From positions 6,938 through 70,937 of the forward strand of contig JBPOIZ010000015.1 in the NCBI GenBank assembly GCA_052034115.1: a DNA stretch of 64,000 bases, read 5' to 3'. A model generated the notes under the pieces. The model ran no database searches. It was not told the origin of the DNA and worked only from the letters and a program-made list of their open reading frames with translations. The translations under genes were made by a program, and so were the position numbers. Positions 1 through 8,522 of the stretch are shown here, one piece after another; the first letter of the stretch is position 1; each line of letters begins with the position of its first letter. The DNA is from Lutibacillus sp052034115 (GTDB lineage Bacteria > Actinomycetota > Actinomycetes > Actinomycetales > Dermatophilaceae).

Positions 1-473
1 GCCGCGAACTCGTCCGGGGTGGCGGCGCCCATCGCGACGGCCAGCTGGCTGGTCTGTCCGCCCTGGAACGCATCGGCCGCCAGGCGGTCCAAGGCGTTCT
101 GGAACGCGGCCAGTTTCGTGGCGTTCTCGGCCACCCGCGCCTCGGCCTGCTTCATCTTGCGCTGGGCCTCGACGAGCTGGGCGGTCAGTTCAGTGGTGCG
201 GCTCTGGGCGGCCGCCTCGAGCGACTGGGTCTCGGCGACCCGAGCCTGGGCCTCGGGGAGCTGGGCCTGCGTCTTCTCCAGCTTGCCGAAGGCGGCAGCC
301 AACTCCTTGGAGGTGTCCTCCACGGCGTTCTGGAGTCGGTCGACCTTGCCGTCGATCTGGTTCTTTTGCTGATCCAGCGAGTCGCCCAGTGCAGGCGTGG
401 AGACCAGACCGACGCCGAGGGCGCAGCACAGAATGGCCCCGAGGGCAGATGCCCGGGCCGTCCTTCGCCGCAT
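1..473 (-). CDS. Exported coiled-coil protein, probable FtsEX-partner peptidoglycan hydrolase (partial)
   Basis: The gene reads leftward and runs off the left edge, so only about 157 N-terminal residues are visible. ATG at 473 follows GGGAGAGGA. Residues 1-31 form a signal peptide (RRR, hydrophobic core, then ALG before Asp32). Residues 33 to about 150 are rich in Q, E, K, A and L in heptad-like order, as in the coiled coils of EnvC/RipC-type hydrolases that FtsEX activates. The gene sits directly downstream of ftsX, the usual place for such a partner. A catalytic domain (M23 or NlpC/P60) would lie outside the window and is not seen, so hydrolase activity is inferred from context. Confidence 0.75.
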   Translation of the reverse strand, partial: MRRRTARASALGAILCCALGVGLVSTPALGDSLDQQKNQIDGKVDRLQNAVEDTSKELAAAFGKLEKTQAQLPEAQARVAETQSLEAAAQSRTTELTAQLVEAQRKMKQAEARVAENATKLAAFQNALDRLAADAFQGGQTSQLAVAMGAATPDEFA

Positions 474-579
474 CGCTCGTCCTCTCCCGGCGGTAGCCGC
501 GCCAATCCGTACCATACGTCACATCTGTCACACGGGCCAGGGTGACAGCCACCCCATCACCCGTATGACGGACAACCAG

Positions 580-600
580 CCGGATCGTGACCGATTCCGG
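580..600 (-). terminator. Possible hairpin after ftsX
   Basis: An 8-bp stem (CCGGATCG against CGATTCCGG with one bulged T) around a 4-base loop lies about 10 bases after the ftsX stop. There is no U-tract. It could equally be a pause or processing site before the next gene. Confidence 0.3.
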
Positions 601-609
601 CGACTGTCA

Positions 610-1518
610 CTACACACGAAGGTAGCGCCGCAGCGTGAAGGCGGCAGTACAAACCGCGAGAACTGCCACACCCCCGATAACCAACGGAGACACCACCCAC
701 ACGTCAGATACCCCGATAAAGGGTGTATCGAGCATCTCGGCGCTGAGATAGCCCGTGATTCCATACTTGACCGTCGCCCAGAGCAGCCCCACCGACAGGC
801 CGGCCCCGACGAGCGCGGCGACGAGAGTCTCCAGGACGAACGGGACCTGGATGGTGAAGCTTGAGGCCCCGACCAGACGCATGATGCCGGTCTCGCGTCG
901 TCGGGAGAACGCGGTTTGGCGGATGGTGGTCGCCATGAGCAGCACGGCGCACAGGACCATGAGCCCGGCCAGCGCGATGGCCGACCACGAGACGACGTTC
1001 ATGAACGAGAAGAACCGGTTGAGCAGTTGCTTCTGGTCCTGGACCTTGCCGACCCCGGGGGCGCCCTGGAAGGTGCTGGCGATCACGTCGAACTTGCTCG
1101 GGTCGTCCAGGGACACCCGGAACGAGTCGGCGAACGCCCGCTTGGTCGCCTGGGCGCCGAACGGGGAGTTCTTGAACTGCTCCTTGAATCGCGCGAACGC
1201 CTCGTCCTGGGACTCGTAGAAGTACTCCCTGACCGGCGGCTTGAGCTGGTCGAGCTGGGAGCGGATCTGGCCGCGCTGGGCGTCGCTGGTCACCGTGCCC
1301 GCACAGGTGGGATAGATGGAGTTCTCGACACACAGGAAGATGGACACCTGGACCCGGTCGTACCAGTAGTCCTTCATGGTGTCGACCTGCCGCTGCCCGA
1401 GCAGGCCGAGCCCGAGCAGGAACATCGAGATCATCGTCACGAGAAGGACCGAGACGTTCATCGACAGGTTCCGCCGCAGCCCGTTGACGGTCTCGCCGAT
1501 GAGGAAGGTCAGCCGCAC
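610..1518 (-). CDS. ftsX: Cell division protein FtsX, ABC-type permease
   Basis: Membrane half of the FtsEX complex, which transmits ATP hydrolysis by FtsE to cell-wall hydrolases outside the membrane. The 302 residues show one transmembrane segment near 20-42, an external domain near 43-172 with two cysteines (FLC...PTC) that may pair, and three further membrane segments near 173-195, 220-245 and 272-295. The cytoplasmic loop after TM2 carries RRRETGIMRLVGA, typical of FtsX/MacB-type permeases. ATG at 1518 lies 3 bases after the ftsE stop, so the two genes are one operon. Length and topology are normal for actinobacterial FtsX. Confidence 0.96.
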   Translation of the reverse strand: MRLTFLIGETVNGLRRNLSMNVSVLLVTMISMFLLGLGLLGQRQVDTMKDYWYDRVQVSIFLCVENSIYPTCAGTVTSDAQRGQIRSQLDQLKPPVREYFYESQDEAFARFKEQFKNSPFGAQATKRAFADSFRVSLDDPSKFDVIASTFQGAPGVGKVQDQKQLLNRFFSFMNVVSWSAIALAGLMVLCAVLLMATTIRQTAFSRRRETGIMRLVGASSFTIQVPFVLETLVAALVGAGLSVGLLWATVKYGITGYLSAEMLDTPFIGVSDVWVVSPLVIGGVAVLAVCTAAFTLRRYLRV

Positions 1519-1521
1519 CGC

Positions 1522-2283
1522 TCAGCCCTCGTTCCGCGTCGACGGGTCCAGTGGGGGCACGTCGAGATCGGCGAACGGGTCATCGCCGGCCAGCGTCGTC
1601 GGCGCGACATACATGCCGCTGTCCTGATCCCGGATCACCACCCCGTCATCGAGCTCGATGACCCGCCGCCGCAGGTGGTTGACCATCTCGTCGTCGTGGG
1701 TGGCCATGACGATGGTCGTCCCGCCGAGGTTGATCCGGTCGAGGACGGTGAGGATCTCCAGCGACGTCGCCGGGTCGAGGTTCCCGGTGGGCTCGTCGGC
1801 GAGCAGGATCGGCGGCTTGTTGACCACGGCTCGGGCGATGGCGACCCGCTGCTGTTCGCCGCCGGAGAGTTGATGGGGCATCCGTTTCTCCATGCCCTCC
1901 AGGCCGACCATCTCCAGGGTTTCCGGGACGATCTTGCGGATGACCGAGCGGGATCGCCCGAGGACCTGCAGCGCGAAGGCGACATTGCTGTAGACGGTCT
2001 TGTTCGGCAGCAGCCGGAAGTCCTGGAACACCGTGCCGATGCCACGCCGCAGCAGCGGCACCTTACGGTTGGGCAGCCGCCCGACGTCCCGCCCGGCGAC
2101 CAGCACCGAGCCGGCGGTCGGTCGGTCCTCCTTGAGGATGAGGCGCAGCATGGTCGACTTGCCCGAGCCCGACTTGCCGACGATGAAGACGAACTGGCCG
2201 CGGACCACCTCGACATCGACGTCGTCCAGTGCCGGACGGGTCGCGCGGGGGTAGACCTTGCTGACGTGGTCGAAGAGGATCAT
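1522..2283 (-). CDS. ftsE: Cell division ATP-binding protein FtsE
   Basis: ATPase of the FtsEX complex. The 253 residues contain Walker A GKSGSGKS at 36-43, the signature LSGGEQQRVAIARA, Walker B ILLADEPTGNLD and the switch histidine in MATHDDE. The last 30 or so residues (acidic, proline-rich) extend beyond the ATPase core, as is common in actinobacteria. It is the first gene of the ftsE-ftsX transcription unit. prfB, which in many relatives lies close upstream, is here 5 kb away behind four other genes. Confidence 0.96.
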   Translation of the reverse strand: MILFDHVSKVYPRATRPALDDVDVEVVRGQFVFIVGKSGSGKSTMLRLILKEDRPTAGSVLVAGRDVGRLPNRKVPLLRRGIGTVFQDFRLLPNKTVYSNVAFALQVLGRSRSVIRKIVPETLEMVGLEGMEKRMPHQLSGGEQQRVAIARAVVNKPPILLADEPTGNLDPATSLEILTVLDRINLGGTTIVMATHDDEMVNHLRRRVIELDDGVVIRDQDSGMYVAPTTLAGDDPFADLDVPPLDPSTRNEG

Positions 2284-2352
2284 GCGGCAGGTCGCCTCGG
2301 CGTCGGGAACAGGTGCGGCATCCGGCCGGGGGCGGTCGGACTCCCGCCGACG

Positions 2353-2389
2353 AGCCTAAACGCGAAACATGTGGGATTGGTGTTTCTCG
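2353..2389 (-). promoter_or_regulatory. ftsE promoter region with inverted repeat
   Basis: A TAGGCT -10-like hexamer lies at 2353-2358, which would give a leader of about 65 bases. Just upstream, CGCGAAACA (2361-2369) and TGTTTCTCG (2381-2389) form a 9-bp inverted repeat with one mismatch and an 11-base spacer. The repeat also lies about 25 bases after the amidohydrolase stop and is followed on that strand by TTTA. It may therefore be an operator for ftsE or a weak terminator for the gene upstream. Confidence 0.35.
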
Positions 2390-2413
2390 TGTGACTCGGT
2401 GTGGCGGGCCGAC

Positions 2414-3655
2414 TCAGCCCTCGCCGAGGTCCAGTGCGGTCGTGGTCTCGGTCCGGGCGACGACCCGCGAGCCGGCCACGACATACCTGGGAGCCGCGTG
2501 CTCGCGCAGCAGGTCGACGATCCGCTCGACCCCATGGACGCACAGCCCGGCCGGAGTGCCCACCGACAGACCGTAGGTCGGCAGACCCATGACTCGCGCG
2601 GCACCGTCGGTGACCAGATCCAGCAGCAGCCGCTGGTCCGCGTCGGTGGCGAATCCCAGCAGATGCGCCCCGAGGAAGGCCACCTCGAGCAGGTTGTGGC
2701 GACCGAACGGGTAATACCCGTCTTCGATGTCGTCCTGCCCCAGCGCCACCGGCAGCCCAGCGGCGAGGACCTCGCGGACCGGCAGATGGAGCGGCCCGGT
2801 GTGCGGATCGGTGACGAACCCGAGCCCGGCCCGTCGGGCCAGCGCGAGCAGCCGCAGCAGAGTCGGTCGCTCGTAGAGGCCGAGAGCTCGCGCGTGGCAC
2901 GCGGTCCCCCGGCCCACCAGGTGGTGACGGATCATCGCCTCGGCAAGCATCTCGGTGGTCCGCAACCCGGGATCGCCGGCGTCGTCGACGAGCATGGCCA
3001 CACGTCGGCCGGTGCGGGCCGCCAGTGCGCAGGCCCAGTCGACATGGGTCTGCGCCTCGGCATCGGTGTGCTCGATCCACGGGATACCCCCCACGACGTC
3101 GGCGCCCATGGCGAGCGCCTCCTCGCACAGTGCGGCCGCACCCTCGTCGCGCAAGAGCCCGTCCTGCGGGAAGGCGACGACCTGGATGTCGAGCACGCTG
3201 CGGTAGGCCTCCCGGGCTTCCAGCACGGCCGCCATACCCTCCAGGCCAGCGGTGGTGTCGACATCGACGAAGGCGAGGATGTGCCCGGTGCCGTAGGTGA
3301 GCGCCGCGTCGAGCGCGCGACGGATGGTGGGGACGAGCCAGGCGCGGTCGTAGTCCCGTTTGACGGCCGCGGCCAGCTCGATGGCAGTCATCGCCGAGCC
3401 CATCGAGCCGTCGGTGTATGCCGTCAGCGCCGCATCGCCGAGGCGCGGCAGCGTGTGCACCTTGTCCAGGTGCAGGTGAGCGTCGACGAAGCGGGACGTG
3501 ACCAAACCGCCGTCGGCCTGCAGGACCTGGGGGGCGTCCGCGTCCAGGGCGGGCGACATCGCGGCAATGGTGCCCCCGCGCACCGCGATGTCGGTCACCG
3601 TGCCGTCGAGCAGACGCGCCTCCCGCACGAGCAGGTCGTATGACGGCGCGGCCAT
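2414..3655 (-). CDS. Cytosine-deaminase-like metal-dependent amidohydrolase
   Basis: A 413-residue amidohydrolase-superfamily enzyme of the CodA/AtzC type. Visible metal ligands are HLH at 60-62 in VDAHLHLDK, a His in THVDWA, a His in CHARALG and the Asp in LGQDDIEDGYYPFG, which matches the conserved metal Asp region of cytosine deaminase. The HCDE motif, whose Glu is the catalytic base in CodA, reads HVDW here, so the substrate is uncertain and I do not call it codA. The start at 3655 is chosen because AGGAG overlaps the stop of the upstream oxidoreductase with proper spacing; a longer start at 3712 lacks this. It is probably cotranscribed with that oxidoreductase. Confidence 0.8.
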   Translation of the reverse strand: MAAPSYDLLVREARLLDGTVTDIAVRGGTIAAMSPALDADAPQVLQADGGLVTSRFVDAHLHLDKVHTLPRLGDAALTAYTDGSMGSAMTAIELAAAVKRDYDRAWLVPTIRRALDAALTYGTGHILAFVDVDTTAGLEGMAAVLEAREAYRSVLDIQVVAFPQDGLLRDEGAAALCEEALAMGADVVGGIPWIEHTDAEAQTHVDWACALAARTGRRVAMLVDDAGDPGLRTTEMLAEAMIRHHLVGRGTACHARALGLYERPTLLRLLALARRAGLGFVTDPHTGPLHLPVREVLAAGLPVALGQDDIEDGYYPFGRHNLLEVAFLGAHLLGFATDADQRLLLDLVTDGAARVMGLPTYGLSVGTPAGLCVHGVERIVDLLREHAAPRYVVAGSRVVARTETTTALDLGEG

Positions 3656-3663
3656 GGCAGCTC

Positions 3664-5130
3664 CTAACTGTCGAAGCCGACCCCGAACCGGTCCAGGAGG
3701 GTGAGCCACCACCCCGGGCGGCCGGTCTCGTCGGACTTGGCGATCTCACGTCGGGTGAAGGCCACGACGGGGAACCGGACCGGCTCCGGCGGGAAGGGCA
3801 CTGGGGGTCGGCGCACCATGGCGAACTGGGTCAGCTCGGTGGGCCTGCCGGTGAGCAGGTCGAGAGCGACCTGCGCGGCCCAGCGGCTGGACCCGACGCC
3901 GAGCCCGGTGTAGCCGACCGCGTAGGCGACCCGGCCGCTGTGCGCGGTGCCGAACATCGGGGTGAACCGAGTGGTGGTGTCGATCGCGCCACCCCAACGA
4001 TGGCTGAAGGAGAGGTCCTCCAGCTGGGGGAAGGTCTGCACGAAGTGCCGGGCGAGTAGCTCGTGCGAGGCATCGCGTTGCTCCAGCTCGACCGAGACCG
4101 AGCCGCCGCGGTGGTAGTTGGCGTCGTAGCCGCCCCACAGGATCCGGTTGTCGGCGGTGAGACGGTAGTAGTGGAACTGGCGGCCGGCGTCGCCGATCCC
4201 TTCCCGCCCGGTCCAGCCGAGGGCGGCCAGTTGAGGCGCCGACAGCGGTTCGGTCATCAGGACGTGGTCGTAGACCGGGAGCACGAAGAGCGAGAGCCGC
4301 TTGAGCACGGGAGGGTAGGCGTTGGTGCCGAGGATGACATCTCGGGCGGCCAACGTGGCCGGTCCGGTCCGGGTCCGCAGGTATGCCGAGACGGTCTCGC
4401 CGTCGCGCTGCAGCGCCGACAGCTCGGTGAACTCATGGATACGCACGCCCAGTGTCTCGGCCACCCGGGCCAGGCCGAGGGCCAGCTTGGCCGGATGGAC
4501 GATCGCCGCGCCGGAGCGATCGAGGTAGCCGCACCGGTAGGTGGGCGAGGCGACCCGTTGACGCAGGGCTGGGCCGTCATACCACTGCACGTCCTCGCCG
4601 AACCGCTCGTGCAGCTCGAAGGACTCGCGCAGATGCTCGTCCTGGTGCGGGTTGACCGAGACGGACAGCTGGCCGGTGGGCTCCCAGTCGGCATCGACGC
4701 GGTGCTCCCGGATCGTCGCGGCGATCGCCGCGAGGTTGTCCCGGCCGAGCTGGGTCAGCCGGGCGATCTCGGTCGGCCACAAGGCGGCGCCATGGTCGAG
4801 GCCGTGGGTCAGCGAGGCGGCGACGAACCCGCCGTTGCGACCCGAGGCACCGACCCCGATCCGGCGGGCCTCGATGAGGACGACATCCTTGCCCGGGTCA
4901 CGTTGTTTGGCCTGGATCGCCGCCCACAGCCCGGTGAATCCACCGCCGACGACGAGCAGGTCCGCCGTGGACTTCGCCGGTGCCGGGTCCCGAGGGGCCG
5001 AGTCCGCGATGCTGTCGGTCCAATAGACGGCTGGTTTGGCGTCCTTGAGAGCGGCCTGGGCCCACAAGGCGGCGTCGTTGCTCACCACGGGGCCCAGTCT
5101 GCCCCAGACCGCCCGGGCTGCGGAGACCAC
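3664..5130 (-). CDS. FAD-dependent oxidoreductase, DAO / gamma-glutamylputrescine-oxidase-like
   Basis: The protein has 488 residues from GTG 5130; GTG codons at 5088 and 5085 are possible alternative starts that remove a poorly conserved leader. The dinucleotide-binding motif LLVVGGGFTGLWAA lies near residues 58-71, followed by VLIEARRIGVGASGRNGG, typical of the DAO family (COG0665, OrdL/PuuB-like). The C-terminal part has GYTGLGVGSSRWAAQVALDLLTGR, which contacts FAD. Such enzymes oxidise secondary or primary amines with oxygen. The coupled downstream amidohydrolase suggests a short amine- or base-degrading pathway. The true substrate is unknown. Confidence 0.85.
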   Translation of the reverse strand: MVSAARAVWGRLGPVVSNDAALWAQAALKDAKPAVYWTDSIADSAPRDPAPAKSTADLLVVGGGFTGLWAAIQAKQRDPGKDVVLIEARRIGVGASGRNGGFVAASLTHGLDHGAALWPTEIARLTQLGRDNLAAIAATIREHRVDADWEPTGQLSVSVNPHQDEHLRESFELHERFGEDVQWYDGPALRQRVASPTYRCGYLDRSGAAIVHPAKLALGLARVAETLGVRIHEFTELSALQRDGETVSAYLRTRTGPATLAARDVILGTNAYPPVLKRLSLFVLPVYDHVLMTEPLSAPQLAALGWTGREGIGDAGRQFHYYRLTADNRILWGGYDANYHRGGSVSVELEQRDASHELLARHFVQTFPQLEDLSFSHRWGGAIDTTTRFTPMFGTAHSGRVAYAVGYTGLGVGSSRWAAQVALDLLTGRPTELTQFAMVRRPPVPFPPEPVRFPVVAFTRREIAKSDETGRPGWWLTLLDRFGVGFDS

Positions 5131-5198
5131 CCCCGGCTTTCGTACGATGGCGCGGACGGAAAGCCCAGTCCGTCGGATCTGGCCCCCTCGGAGGTCTG

Positions 5199-5933
5199 GT
5201 GGGACTCTTCGGATCGGTCGCTCGCGAGCTGCACGCGTTCGTCCGGGCCGCCCTGACCGATCCGGTGCCCCGCGACCACGCCCAGAGCGCGCAAGCCTTT
5301 CGCCGACGCCGCGTCGTGGCCCTGGCGACCCTGGTGTTCGGGGCCGCGATCCTCGCCGTGGCCATCCGCATCACACCGGGCGACCCGACCTTCTATGTCG
5401 CCACGGCCGCCCTCGCCGTGGTGTGGGCCGGTGGTGGGCTGCTGTCCGGGCCGCTCCACCTCGGTCGAGCGCACACCCGGACCGGGCGGGTCGATGCCCG
5501 GCCCTGGGTGCAGTCGGTCGCCCTCGGTTCGCTCCTCGTCGCGTTCTTCGCCGTCGGAGCCCTCGTCGTCGCGCGGGTGCCGCTCCTGCGCGAACCGGTT
5601 GACGGTCTCCTCGACCACGCACGGTTCGGGTCGTTGCCGGTGGTCGCGGCAGTGACCGCAGTCAACGGGGTCGCCGAGGAGTTGTATTTTCGGGGTGGCC
5701 TGTACGCCGCGATCGGGCGCCGGTATGCCGTCCTCGGGTCGACGGCGGTCTACGCGTTGGCCACCGCCCCGACGGGCAACGGGATGCTCGTCTTCGCCGC
5801 CTCGGTCCTGGGTCTGGTCTGCGGGCTGCAACGCCGGGTGACCGGTGGTGTCCTCGGGCCGATGATCACTCACGTCCTGTGGTCCGCCTCGATGCTCTTT
5901 CTCCTCCCGCCCCTCCTGGAGGTCCTGCGATGA
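5199..5933 (+). CDS. CPBP-family intramembrane glutamic protease (CAAX/Abi type)
   Basis: A 244-residue multi-span membrane protein. The CPBP signature EELYFRG near residues 158-164 supplies the catalytic Glu pair and Arg, and a His lies in ITHVLW near 225. Hydrophobic spans are visible near 40-60, 67-85, 108-130, 143-160, 175-200 and 222-242. GTG 5199 has CGGAGG just upstream with short spacing, and TACGAT at 5143-5148 may be its -10 box. It is divergent from the FAD oxidoreductase, and its stop overlaps the next start (ATGA). The family includes prenyl-protein and bacteriocin-related proteases, but the target here is not predictable. Confidence 0.85.
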   Translation: MGLFGSVARELHAFVRAALTDPVPRDHAQSAQAFRRRRVVALATLVFGAAILAVAIRITPGDPTFYVATAALAVVWAGGGLLSGPLHLGRAHTRTGRVDARPWVQSVALGSLLVAFFAVGALVVARVPLLREPVDGLLDHARFGSLPVVAAVTAVNGVAEELYFRGGLYAAIGRRYAVLGSTAVYALATAPTGNGMLVFAASVLGLVCGLQRRVTGGVLGPMITHVLWSASMLFLLPPLLEVLR

Positions 5934-7384
5934 CGTCACGCCCCCACGCCGTGCCCCCCGGTCGCACCCTGGTGACGGGGGCATCCGGCTATCTGGGCGG
6001 GCTGCTCGTGCCGCGACTGCTCGAGGCCGGCTGGCAGGTCCGGGTGCTCACCCGCCGCCGGTCACGGCTCGTCGACGCCCCCTGGGCTGACCAGGTGGAG
6101 ATCGTGGCGGGCGACGTGGGGCACGCCGAAGATCTGGACCGGGCCCTGGCCGACGTCGACGTCGCCTATTACCTGGTCCACTCAATGGACGGCGGCGACT
6201 TCGTGGCTCGGGACCGCGACCTGGCGACCACCTTCGCCCAGGCGTGTGAGCGGGCGCGCGTGCGCCGCATCGTCTATCTCGGCGGCCTGCATCCGACCGG
6301 CGGGCACCTGTCCGCGCACATGGCCTCACGGGCCGAAGTGGGCGAGATCCTCCTCGCCTCCGCCGTGCCGACCGCGGTGCTACGCGCCGCGGTGGTGCTC
6401 GGCGATGGTTCGGCGTCCTTCGACATGCTCCGCTTCCTCGCCGGGCGACTGCCCGCGATGGTCGCGCCCAAGTGGCTCCGCAACAAACTGCAGCCGATTG
6501 CGGCTGCGGACGCCATCACCGCCCTTCTCGCAGCGGCCCGCCTACCGGCCGACGTCAACCGCACCTTCGACATCGGCGGACCCGACGTGGTGACGTATGC
6601 CGAGCTCATCCAGCGCTATGCCGCTGTCGCCGGGCTGCGCCCGCGGATGATCGTCACGCTGCCGGTGCTGACGCCCTGGTTGGCGAGCCACTGGGTCGGT
6701 GTCGTCACCCCGGTCAGGCCCGGCCTGGCCAAACCACTGGTCGAGAGCCTCATCCACGACGCGGTGTGCCAGGAGCACGATCTCGAGGCATACCTGGGGG
6801 GACCCCTGGCGACCGGGGTCGACGAGGCCATCCGGACCGCACTGCGCACGGTCGCCCCGGACACCGCCCCGCGCAACCTCGCGACCTGCGCTGCCGCCGT
6901 GGCCGGGTGCGCCGTCGTCGGCGGGCTGGCCACTCAACCGATGTCCAGGTGGTACCTGGACCTGCGCAAACCGTCCTGGCAGCCCCCCGCCGCGGCCTTC
7001 CCGATCGCCTGGACGGCCCTGTATGTCGATACCGCGCTGACGTCAGCGGCGACGCTGACCACCATGGAACGCGCCGGCCGCCACGCCGAGGCCGGTGCCT
7101 ACCGGCGGGCGCTCGCGCTCAACCTGGCCCTCAACGCCGGATGGAGTGTGCTCTTCTTCCGGGCGAAGCGGCTGTCGGCAGCCACCGCCGGGGCAGCGGC
7201 CCTCACTGGCTCCTCGGCCGATCTGGTGCGCCGCGCCGCCTCGAGCGGCACCAAGCGGGGCGTCGCACTCGCGGCATACCCGCTGTGGTGCGGGTTCGCG
7301 ACCGTCCTGACGAACTGGATCGATCGGAACAATCGGGGTCGGCGGCCGGCCGACGCATCGGCGGCCACTCGGCCGGCGGGCTAG
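5930..7384 (+). CDS. Fusion: NAD(P)-binding epimerase-like domain plus TspO/MBR domain
   Basis: A 484-residue two-domain protein. Residues 13 to about 310 are an atypical short-chain dehydrogenase / NmrA-like Rossmann domain (LVTGASGYLGG, then GDVGHAEDLDRALADVDVAYYLVHSM). Residues about 315-475 are TspO-like: RWYLDLRKPSWQPP followed by FPIAWTALY and several hydrophobic spans, matching the conserved W/KPxWxPP/W-T-LY pattern of tryptophan-rich sensory proteins. ATG 5930 overlaps the protease stop (ATGA) and has CTGGAGG upstream. TspO proteins bind tetrapyrroles and lipophilic ligands; a fused NAD(P) domain suggests a redox role on a membrane ligand, which is inference. Confidence 0.85.
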   Translation: MTSRPHAVPPGRTLVTGASGYLGGLLVPRLLEAGWQVRVLTRRRSRLVDAPWADQVEIVAGDVGHAEDLDRALADVDVAYYLVHSMDGGDFVARDRDLATTFAQACERARVRRIVYLGGLHPTGGHLSAHMASRAEVGEILLASAVPTAVLRAAVVLGDGSASFDMLRFLAGRLPAMVAPKWLRNKLQPIAAADAITALLAAARLPADVNRTFDIGGPDVVTYAELIQRYAAVAGLRPRMIVTLPVLTPWLASHWVGVVTPVRPGLAKPLVESLIHDAVCQEHDLEAYLGGPLATGVDEAIRTALRTVAPDTAPRNLATCAAAVAGCAVVGGLATQPMSRWYLDLRKPSWQPPAAAFPIAWTALYVDTALTSAATLTTMERAGRHAEAGAYRRALALNLALNAGWSVLFFRAKRLSAATAGAAALTGSSADLVRRAASSGTKRGVALAAYPLWCGFATVLTNWIDRNNRGRRPADASAATRPAG

Positions 7385-7398
7385 TCGGCTGGCAGGTC

Positions 7399-8511
7399 CT
7401 AGTCGGCAGCCCGCTCGGAGCTGCGGCGCCAGCGCACCCCGGCCTCGATGAAGTCGTCGATGTCCCCGTCGAAGACGGCGGCCGGGTTGCCGACCTCGTG
7501 CTCGGTGCGCAGGTCCTTGACCATTTGATATGGGTGGACGACATACGAGCGCATCTGGTCCCCCCAGGACGCCTTGATGTCACCGGCCAGTTCCTTGCGT
7601 TCGGCAGCTTCCTGCTCCTTCTTGAGCAGCAGCAGTCGGGACTGCAGGACTCGAAGGGCAGCCGCCCGGTTCTGGATCTGCGACTTCTCGTTCTGCATCG
7701 ACACGACGATGCCGGTGGGGATATGGGTCATCCGCACCGCGGAGTCGGTCGTGTTGACCGACTGGCCGCCGGGGCCGGAGGAGCGGAAGACGTCGATCTT
7801 CAGTTCCGACTCGGGGATGTCGATGTGGTCGGTGGACTCGATGAGCGGGATGACCTCGACAGCGGCAAAGCTCGTCTGCCGGCGGCCTTGGTTGTCGAAC
7901 GGGCTGATCCGGACCAGACGGTGCGTGCCGGCCTCGACCGAGAGGTTGCCAAAGGCGTAGGGCACCTTGACCTCGAAGGTCGCCGACTTGATGCCGGCTT
8001 CCTCGGCGTATGACGTGTCGAGCACCGTCGTCGGGAAGCCATGGCGTTCGGCCCAGCGCAGGTACATCCGGAGGAGCATCTCGGCGAAGTCGGCGGCGTC
8101 GACACCGCCGGCGCCCGAGCGGATGGTGACGACGGCCTCACGGTCGTCATACTCGCCGGACAGCAGAGTGCGCACCTCGAGCTCGCCGACCGCCTTGCGC
8201 ACGGCGCCGAGCTCCTTCTCGGCCTCGGTGAGGGTGGCCTCGTCGTGTTCCTCCTCGCCGAGCTGGACGAGGACTTCGAGGTCGTCGATGCGCGAATCCA
8301 TGCCGGTGACCCGGTCGTATTCAGCGTTGGCGCGAGAGAGGTTCGAGGTGACCTGCTGGGCCCGCTCTTGGTCGTCCCACAGATCGGGGGCGCTGGCCTC
8401 GGTCTCCAGGCGGGCGATCGTCGCCTTGAGGGCGTCGAGATCGGTCACCTCGCGCACCGAGTCCATGGTCGTGCGCAGGGCGCGGATCTCTTCACCGAAG
8501 TCGACAGCCAC
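7399..8511 (-). CDS. prfB: Peptide chain release factor 2
   Basis: The 370-residue RF2 recognises UGA and UAA and triggers peptide release. GPGGQSVN near residues 247-254 carries the GGQ catalytic motif, and the SPF anticodon-like tripeptide is in RISPFDNQ near 205. The GTG start at 8511 (VAVDFGEEIRALR) matches the family N-terminus and gives the normal length; no strong Shine-Dalgarno is visible. The frame is continuous with no internal UGA, so the programmed +1 frameshift known from E. coli prfB is absent. It converges on the TspO-fusion gene with a 14-base gap. Confidence 0.97.
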   Translation of the reverse strand: MAVDFGEEIRALRTTMDSVREVTDLDALKATIARLETEASAPDLWDDQERAQQVTSNLSRANAEYDRVTGMDSRIDDLEVLVQLGEEEHDEATLTEAEKELGAVRKAVGELEVRTLLSGEYDDREAVVTIRSGAGGVDAADFAEMLLRMYLRWAERHGFPTTVLDTSYAEEAGIKSATFEVKVPYAFGNLSVEAGTHRLVRISPFDNQGRRQTSFAAVEVIPLIESTDHIDIPESELKIDVFRSSGPGGQSVNTTDSAVRMTHIPTGIVVSMQNEKSQIQNRAAALRVLQSRLLLLKKEQEAAERKELAGDIKASWGDQMRSYVVHPYQMVKDLRTEHEVGNPAAVFDGDIDDFIEAGVRWRRSSERAAD

Positions 8512-8522
8512 GAGGGTCGAGT

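Noticed and set aside
916..2394. Long open frame on the plus strand across ftsX and ftsE
   Set aside because: It is antisense to two well-conserved genes, with composition typical of GC-rich shadow frames (Glu, Arg, Asp, Gly rich) and no recognisable domain.
8400..8511. Programmed frameshift in prfB
   Set aside because: The frame is continuous from GTG 8511 through the GGQ domain, with no in-frame UGA near codon 25.
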